Assembly: GCA_039030395.1 (NCBI GenBank)
Contig: JBCCEF010000006.1
Coordinates: 169,457-233,456, forward strand
Source: Acidobacteriota bacterium
GTDB lineage: Bacteria; Acidobacteriota; Thermoanaerobaculia; Multivoradales; JBCCEF01
DNA length: 64,000 nucleotides
Reading direction: 5' to 3'
Positions 59,151 through 64,000 of this stretch are shown here, piece by piece. Numbering within the stretch: the stretch's first letter is position 1; every line of letters starts with the position of its first letter. The position numbers and the translations under genes were made by a program. A model generated the notes under the pieces. That model made no database searches, was not told the DNA's origin, and was given only the letters and a program-made list of their open reading frames with translations.

Positions 59151-59668
59151 CCATGCAGCGAGCCAGGGTCGTCGTGACCGATGCCAATGTGCTGATCAAC
59201 CTCGCACATGTTCATCGGCTAGACTTTTGCGCTCGCCTTGCAGGCCTTGAGTTCGTAATTCCAGACCATGTCCGTGACGAGGTAACTCGCCGCGAGCATC
59301 GAGAAGCCCTGGAAGAGTCCATCGAGGCAGGCGTCTTCAAGGTCGTCAGCCTCACCGAGGCGGACGACATTGCGGCGTTCGCAGCGCTCACGGTCTTTCT
59401 GGGCCGCGGCGAAGCGTCGTGCTTGGTCCTTGCGTCGCGACACGGCTGGCTGGTCGCGAGCGACGAAAAAGGCAGGTTCCGTCGCGAGGCGATCGACCGT
59501 GTAGGTGAGGGCAAGATCTTGGGTACGGTGGAGATCTACCTCCGGGCTTTGCAAGCGGGCCTGCTCACGATTGAAGAGGCAGATCAAGACAAGACAATTC
59601 TCGAGGCGCGGCGGTTTCGGATGCCGTTTTGCTCATTCGGTGACGTAGTCGCTCGCTCGGACGCTTGA
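59147..59668 (+). CDS. PIN-like nuclease domain protein
   Basis: A 173-residue protein (ATG at 59147, or 59153). The PIN acidic residues are visible: VTDANVLINL near the start, RDEVTRRE, GRGEASCLVLAS and VASDEKG. This agrees with DUF3368-like/PIN proteins that cut RNA and often act as toxins. Its gene overlaps the XRE-ImmA gene upstream, and the patatin gene starts two bases after its stop, so it is an integral member of the operon. It could be a second effector, or the toxin of an addiction pair that drives and keeps the CBASS genes. Confidence 0.75.
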   Translation: MTMQRARVVVTDANVLINLAHVHRLDFCARLAGLEFVIPDHVRDEVTRREHREALEESIEAGVFKVVSLTEADDIAAFAALTVFLGRGEASCLVLASRHGWLVASDEKGRFRREAIDRVGEGKILGTVEIYLRALQAGLLTIEEADQDKTILEARRFRMPFCSFGDVVARSDA

Positions 59669-59670
59669 AG

Positions 59671-60750
59671 ATGACGCAAGACAGCGCACGACAGTATCGC
59701 GTGTTGGCGATCGACGGCGGCGGCATGCGGGGCCTGTACTCCGCAACACTCCTGGATACCTTGGCTTGTAGGTACGCCCGTGAAGCGGGCGTAGATCACC
59801 TCGACGTCGGGCGTGGTTTCGACCTCATTGCGGGAACCAGCACAGGCGGTCTCCTCGCGTGTGCCTTGGCTGCGGGCATCCCTACCCAGAAGATCGCCGA
59901 CTTCTACCGTAGCGAAGGGCCAAAGGTCTTCTCGAATCCCGTTCCCAGTTCGGCCGGCAGACTTGCGGTGTGGGCCCTTCGCGCTTGGAAAAGGCCTGCC
60001 AACCCCGCGGATCGACTCAGAGCGGCACTCGAGGCGATTTTTGGGCAGGAGACGTTGGCCGCGGTCTATGACCGCCGAGGAATCGCCCTTGCGATAACGG
60101 CGGTGAATTTCGAAGCACAGGCCGCACGGGTGTTCAAGACGCCGCACCATGCCCCCCTCAAACAGCGAGACAACAACTTCACTCTTCGAGATGTCTGCCT
60201 GGCGACGAGTGCGGCACCTATCTACCTACCGCCGGCGTTCATCGATGATCCTGACGCTCCCGGCAGCTTCGTGTTGGTGGATGGAGGCTTATGGGCGAAC
60301 AACCCCACCCTCGTGGCGTTGATCGAAGCGCTTGCGACCGCGCCGCCACACAAGGACATTGTGATTATTTCCATCGGCACGAGCCCGGTCCCCACAGGAA
60401 AGGTCGCCGACGGCGAGCGGCAGTCCTGGGGGCTTGCCGACTGGAGGGCCGGAACGATGGCTCTGTCGACAGCACTTAATGTGCAAACCGAAAGCGTCGA
60501 GAGCATAGTTCGACTCCTTCTACCTCATCTCGAGAGACGGTGCGAGGTGGTACGGCTCCCGGCGACCGCGCCTTCGGCTGAACAGGCTCGCCTTATGGGC
60601 CTAGACCAGGCCTCGCGCTCGTCAATTCAGGTGCTGGAGTCCCTAGGCAAGAGGGATGCCGACCTACTGCACAGCGGCGCGGCGAACGCTGGAGGGGCAG
60701 ACTCCCCTCTCCACTCAATCTTCCAGGATATGCCGGCGCTACCGAAGTAG
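59671..60750 (+). CDS. capV: CBASS patatin-like phospholipase effector CapV
   Basis: A 359-residue protein from the ATG at 59671, two bases after the PIN stop. The patatin features are all present: the oxyanion loop DGGGMRG (residues 15-21), nucleophile Ser57 in GTSTGG, and the catalytic Asp204 in VDGGLWANNP. CapV-type effectors are switched on by the cyclic nucleotide made by the neighbouring CD-NTase and degrade membrane phospholipids, which kills infected cells. The following gene starts 36 bases downstream. No membrane segment is seen. Confidence 0.92.
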   Translation: MTQDSARQYRVLAIDGGGMRGLYSATLLDTLACRYAREAGVDHLDVGRGFDLIAGTSTGGLLACALAAGIPTQKIADFYRSEGPKVFSNPVPSSAGRLAVWALRAWKRPANPADRLRAALEAIFGQETLAAVYDRRGIALAITAVNFEAQAARVFKTPHHAPLKQRDNNFTLRDVCLATSAAPIYLPPAFIDDPDAPGSFVLVDGGLWANNPTLVALIEALATAPPHKDIVIISIGTSPVPTGKVADGERQSWGLADWRAGTMALSTALNVQTESVESIVRLLLPHLERRCEVVRLPATAPSAEQARLMGLDQASRSSIQVLESLGKRDADLLHSGAANAGGADSPLHSIFQDMPALPK

Positions 60751-60786
60751 GTCTAGCTCCCGACGCTCACGAAAGGAACCACGATC

Positions 60787-61800
60787 ATGTTCGACTGCTC
60801 AAGCGAAATCACCGACTTCCACAATGCCAAGGTGCGTCTGCCGAAGGCAACACAGGACCTGTTACGTGGCCAACGCGACGCGAATAGAGCACGCGTGCGC
60901 GCGGGGCTCAAAGCTGCCGAGAAGCCCAAGCCCGAGCGGTTTGTGCCCCAGGGATCGCATGCGATGTACACGATCAACCAACAGCCTGAGAACGACTACG
61001 ACATAGATGAAGGTGTAGTTTTTCTAAAGGCTGATCTCAAAGGTTTACAGGGTGGTGATCTCTGCCCACTGGAGGCACGGAAGAGGGTCTGTGATGCCGT
61101 AACGGACCCGGCCTTTTCCCAACAGCCTGAGGTTCGCAAGAACTGTGTCCGGATCTACTACTCTGCCGGTCACCATGTCGACATGCCGGTCTATCGTCAG
61201 TTCGAGGACGGATCGGGGAAGACCTCGACGGAACTTGCGAGTTCGGAGTGGAAGATCTCGGACCCCGAAGCTGTTACTCGCTGGTTCAACCAAGCCGTGA
61301 AAGCGAAGAGCCCCGACGAAACTAACGGCAGACAGATGAGGCGAGTTGTCCGGCAATTGAAGTATCTCTGTAAAAGTCGAAGCTCTTGGAACATGCCGAG
61401 TGGTTTCGTGCTTTCAGTCTTGGTAAACGAGACTTATGTGGCACGAGCGGGTCGCGACGACCAGGCTTTCCGGGACACGATCCGGACGATCCACAGCCGC
61501 CTCCACCTCAGCCTTGTAGTGAGACACCCCGTCGTCGCTGAGGACTTGACCAAGACCAGCGCCGACGCAAGCATGATCGAGTTGCGAGGTCGCCTAGGTG
61601 AGATGCTCGAACACCTTGAAGTGCTGGATGATCCTGAGTGCACCAAGAAGGCAGCTCTAAGAGCGTGGGCGAAGGTGTTCAGGACCGACTACTTCGACCA
61701 AGCGCTTGAAGCTCTTGCCGCTTCGTTGACGGTATTCACCAGAACTGGTTCGGCCCCGGAAGAGCCAGTCGAGAAACGCGGCGGTGGGCGTTTTGGATGA
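60787..61800 (+). CDS. CD-NTase (DncV-like cyclic nucleotide synthase)
   Basis: A 337-residue protein. The nucleotidyltransferase motif is GSHAMYT (56-62) with DIDEGVVF, giving catalytic Asp72 and Asp74 in DYDID. The third acidic residue is Asp132 in HHVDMPVY. This fits the DncV-like group that makes cyclic dinucleotides such as cGAMP when phage infection is sensed. The last residues are RGGGRFG; a C-terminal Gly is the point at which Cap2 attaches type II CD-NTases to targets. The Cap2 gene overlaps its end by 17 bases. Confidence 0.92.
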   Translation: MFDCSSEITDFHNAKVRLPKATQDLLRGQRDANRARVRAGLKAAEKPKPERFVPQGSHAMYTINQQPENDYDIDEGVVFLKADLKGLQGGDLCPLEARKRVCDAVTDPAFSQQPEVRKNCVRIYYSAGHHVDMPVYRQFEDGSGKTSTELASSEWKISDPEAVTRWFNQAVKAKSPDETNGRQMRRVVRQLKYLCKSRSSWNMPSGFVLSVLVNETYVARAGRDDQAFRDTIRTIHSRLHLSLVVRHPVVAEDLTKTSADASMIELRGRLGEMLEHLEVLDDPECTKKAALRAWAKVFRTDYFDQALEALAASLTVFTRTGSAPEEPVEKRGGGRFG

Positions 61801-63610
61801 GGATCTTTTGGGCGGCTGGCGTCGTACAGCCATCAACGAGATCGACACGTTTCTCGTCGGCAGGGACCCGAAGTGTAGGCGGCTCGGTCGCACCGACCTG
61901 CCGAAGTACGGTCAGTACGAGGCCGAGACCGGCTGGTCGACCTTTATCGAAGCCGGTGACAATCGTTTCACTATCGATCTGATCGCCGATGCGGACACGC
62001 CCTTTTCGCCGCCGCTGATCTTTCTGGCTGGTGAATCAAAACTTCTTTGCTGGCCACATGTTGAGCGGGATAACAGGGTATGCGTACTGCCCGGCCACGC
62101 CACGCACGTCGTTCACGCCACTGCCACACTAGTTGAGCATCTGCTCGGGGAGGCCGGCCGATTGGTCGCTGCCAATCTCGCTGGCGAGATCAACGCCGAC
62201 TTCGTTGCCGAGTTCCAGAACTACTGGCGGCTGAAACTGTCCCCCTCCGCGTCCGCCTTCTGGAGCCTCCTGAGGCCTGAGCCGCCGAGTCGGCTTGTCC
62301 GCTACACGGAAACAGAAGGCCGTGTCTTGGTGTGCGATGAAGAGAGTAGTGGTCGTCGGTGGGTGGAAAACTACTTCCGGCGCAGGCAGCGTCACGCGCC
62401 AGAGTTCAAGGAAGCGGCGCTTCTTTGGCTTACGGCACCACTGGATCCTAGGGATGTCCCAAAGAGTAACGCCGATATCCTGAAACTTGCGCTCGGCCGG
62501 TCTGATGATGGCGGCCTTGCGATTCTCGAGGCTGCCCTAGACTCCGCTCCCGAACGGATACCCCTTGTCATTGGATTCGCCACCTCGAACGGTCCCGTGC
62601 TCGTCGGTCTTTGGCTTCCGAGTCCCTCGGTGCGCTCAACGCCCCGCGGCAAGGCGGGGAATCCGCTTGAGGACGGCTACAGAAAGGGTCGAGCTCCAGC
62701 AAACGTGAAGATGAGACGCTTCTTGACGGCAGCCTCAAAGGCGAAACGCGCCGAAGTGGTTCGCTGTGATGCTAGTTGGCTACTTTCGCGGGGAGGCTCA
62801 AAGCTCAGCCTGCAGTTGCGGGACAAGAGCGTTGCGGTGGTTGGCTGTGGGTCGATTGGCGGGTCGGCGGCGCAGCTGCTCGCCCAGGCCGGAGTTGGCC
62901 GACTAGCTCTCCTAGACCCCGATCCTCTCCAGTGGGAGAACGTGTGCAGGCATGTCCTGGGCGGCTCGGAAGCCATTGGCAAGAACAAGGCCGAAGCAGT
63001 GTCTGGTTTCCTTCGGGGTCGCTTTCCGTTTCTCGACGTGGAGGCGTATTCCGAGAAGTGGGAACGAACCAGCCAAGACGACGCCAGTCCACTGACGACT
63101 GCGGATGTCGTCCTCGCGACCACGGGCATTTGGGCCTCGGAAGCTCACTTGAACGCACTGTGTCGCTGCAACCTGGACTTCCCGCCGGTCGTATTCGGCT
63201 GGACAGAGGCTCACGCTTGCGCAGGGCACGCATTGGCTGTCCTTCCTGTCGGCGGCTGCCTTGCCTGTGGTTTCGATGACAAGGGAAACTTCGAGCAAGC
63301 AGCGACGGAGTGGGAGGCCGAGCAACTTGAGCGCGAGCCGGCCTGCGGTGCGTTTTTCCAGCCGTATGGAAGTGCCGATCTTGCACCGATCGTCTCGATG
63401 ATAGTGACGACTGTCATCGATGTGCTCCTTGGCGAGGTTGGGAGATCAGAGCATCGTGCCTGGCTAGGTTCAACGATCCGACTTGAAGGATTAGGCGGAC
63501 ATTGGAGTCGGAGCGCTTCGAGAATCAACGGGTCTACCGGCCAAGGTGAGCTCGTAAGCCGGGAGACTTGGCGCCGCGACGAGAAATGTCCGCTCTGCGG
63601 AGCCTCATAG
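61784..63610 (+). CDS. cap2: Cap2: fused E2-E1 ubiquitin-conjugation-like protein of type II CBASS
   Basis: A 608-residue protein with a GTG start at 61784 (a TTG at 61793 is an alternative). The E2-like domain (about 1-155) has the active-site Cys100 in NRVCVLPG, preceded by CWPHVERDN. After a linker the E1-like adenylation domain (about 345-570) shows VVGCGSIGGSAAQLL (nucleotide loop 354-360), LLDPD, and ENVCRH. Candidate catalytic or zinc cysteines are C492/C495 (GGCLACGFD) and C521 (ACGAFFQPYG). The tail CPLCG adds a zinc-knuckle half. Cap2 primes the CD-NTase by joining its C-terminus to a target. All key parts look intact. Confidence 0.92.
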   Translation: MGVLDEDLLGGWRRTAINEIDTFLVGRDPKCRRLGRTDLPKYGQYEAETGWSTFIEAGDNRFTIDLIADADTPFSPPLIFLAGESKLLCWPHVERDNRVCVLPGHATHVVHATATLVEHLLGEAGRLVAANLAGEINADFVAEFQNYWRLKLSPSASAFWSLLRPEPPSRLVRYTETEGRVLVCDEESSGRRWVENYFRRRQRHAPEFKEAALLWLTAPLDPRDVPKSNADILKLALGRSDDGGLAILEAALDSAPERIPLVIGFATSNGPVLVGLWLPSPSVRSTPRGKAGNPLEDGYRKGRAPANVKMRRFLTAASKAKRAEVVRCDASWLLSRGGSKLSLQLRDKSVAVVGCGSIGGSAAQLLAQAGVGRLALLDPDPLQWENVCRHVLGGSEAIGKNKAEAVSGFLRGRFPFLDVEAYSEKWERTSQDDASPLTTADVVLATTGIWASEAHLNALCRCNLDFPPVVFGWTEAHACAGHALAVLPVGGCLACGFDDKGNFEQAATEWEAEQLEREPACGAFFQPYGSADLAPIVSMIVTTVIDVLLGEVGRSEHRAWLGSTIRLEGLGGHWSRSASRINGSTGQGELVSRETWRRDEKCPLCGAS

Positions 63611-63864
63611 TGCTTGCTTACGAGCTGCCCGCTTCCGAGGAGCGACTGCTTCTACACAGCGACGTCGTGAAGAATCTCCGGCGAAACAGGCAACTGGGTC
63701 CACGAAGCCGAGAGGCGGGAGGTCAGTTGTTTGCAGTCTTCTCAGAAGCAGGGATCGAAATCCGTTCTGCCACTGGTCTTCGCACAGGTGACAAGCGCGG
63801 CCGCTTCTCGTTCTTGCCGAGTCGATTACAAGAGCAACAGGAAATCAGCCGCCTATTCAACTGA
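63610..63864 (+). pseudogene. cap3: Cap3 JAB/JAMM deconjugase gene, truncated by an IS3-family insertion
   Basis: The frame starts at a GTG that shares its first base with the Cap2 stop (TAGTG), or at an upstream in-frame ATG at 63586. It encodes 84 residues. The JAMM glutamate is Glu35 in SREAGGQLF. The later HxH and Asp zinc ligands are absent because the frame ends at TGA 63862-63864, which are the first three bases of the inserted element. Complete Cap3 proteins are about twice as long. The deconjugase is therefore almost surely inactive, while the upstream three CBASS genes are complete. Confidence 0.85.
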
Positions 63865-64000
63865 ATCGCCCCGGGTCTTTCGGAGGCTGAGTTAGTTGAG
63901 TCCCGCAGCGACGGGCTGGTGTTGCTGTTTTCGGTAGTAGTTTGCCTCGTGTTCGACAGGCGGCAGGTAGCCGATGGGTTCGAGAAGTCTCTTGTGGTTG
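63862..64000. mobile_element. IS3-family insertion sequence, one end
   Basis: The terminal inverted repeat starts at 63862 with TGAATCGCCCCGGGTCTTTC, which matches the TGAACCGCCCCGGGTT-type ends of an IS3 subgroup. Inside it a minus-strand transposase frame begins to be visible. The other end lies beyond the window, so element length and target-site duplication cannot be read. Confidence 0.85.
63892..63999 (-). CDS. IS3-family transposase (OrfB, DDE), C-terminal end
   Basis: Thirty-five codons and a stop at 63892-63894 are visible before the window edge. The segment HKRLLEPIGYLPPVEHEANY is the standard end of the integrase-core domain of IS3 OrfB, followed by YRKQ and a short tail. The DDE residues lie outside the window. 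The gene runs toward the cap3 fragment. Confidence 0.88.
   Translation of the reverse strand, partial: NHKRLLEPIGYLPPVEHEANYYRKQQHQPVAAGLN

Overview
The window is GC-rich chromosomal DNA from a Gram-negative bacterium. Two TonB-dependent receptors, signal peptides followed by outer-membrane barrels, and MtrB/decaheme cytochrome remnants show the outer membrane. The mix of CHAT proteases with ECF sigma factors, sortilin-like beta-propellers, a very large NAD-glutamate dehydrogenase and PQQ-repeat proteins suggests an Acidobacteriota member, perhaps Thermoanaerobaculia-like. That placement is inference; no rRNA is present.

Layout. 1-12.4 kb: a co-directional run of acyl activation and reduction enzymes (AMP-ligase fragment, acyl-CoA reductase, Fe-alcohol dehydrogenase), two PQQ-propeller proteins, a HemN/HemW-like radical SAM protein, a TonB receptor, a halogenase-like flavoenzyme and a glycosyltransferase, separated in places by a two-hairpin intergenic repeat. 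12.5-24.5 kb: mostly housekeeping genes (thioesterase, two paralogous XRE regulators, aldolase-type protein, NAD-GDH with an internal minisatellite, CoA transferase, DoxX, malate dehydrogenase) plus an acquired-looking DUF4143-type ATPase.

24.6-41.3 kb: the most unusual part. A five-gene module occurs twice with the same order and orientations: small membrane protein (-), exported TPR-CHAT protease (+), Fn3-like zinc anti-sigma factor (-), ECF sigma factor (-), secreted barrel-like protein (+). In copy 1 the membrane gene is only a 3' remnant. Protease and anti-sigma genes converge and overlap in both copies. Between the copies lie a BTRD1/serine beta-lactamase-like (polyglycine-hydrolase-type) protein, a decaying MtrB/DmsE electron conduit and a small cytochrome c operon. 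The layout suggests regulated proteolysis of the anti-sigma factor, in logic like the TPR-CHAT/Csx30/sigma part of Craspase but with an exported protease.

41.5-57.4 kb: a sortilin-like propeller, a TonB receptor, a NatAB-type ABC exporter, a TPR gene remnant, a tandem duplication of a secreted metzincin plus partner cassette with matching promoters, an arsI/ECF pair, a decayed nucleotidyltransferase toxin-antitoxin pair and an SRPBCC protein.

57.4-64.0 kb: a tRNA-Glu(CTC) gene with rearranged downstream repeats, then a defence operon from a strong sigma70-type promoter: XRE-ImmA/IrrE fusion, PIN-like protein, patatin phospholipase (CapV), CD-NTase, E2-E1 fusion (Cap2) and Cap3. This is a type II CBASS with a fused regulator/protease and a PIN protein on top. 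An IS3-family element has inserted in cap3: its first three bases supply the stop codon, and the JAMM HxH...D part is lost.
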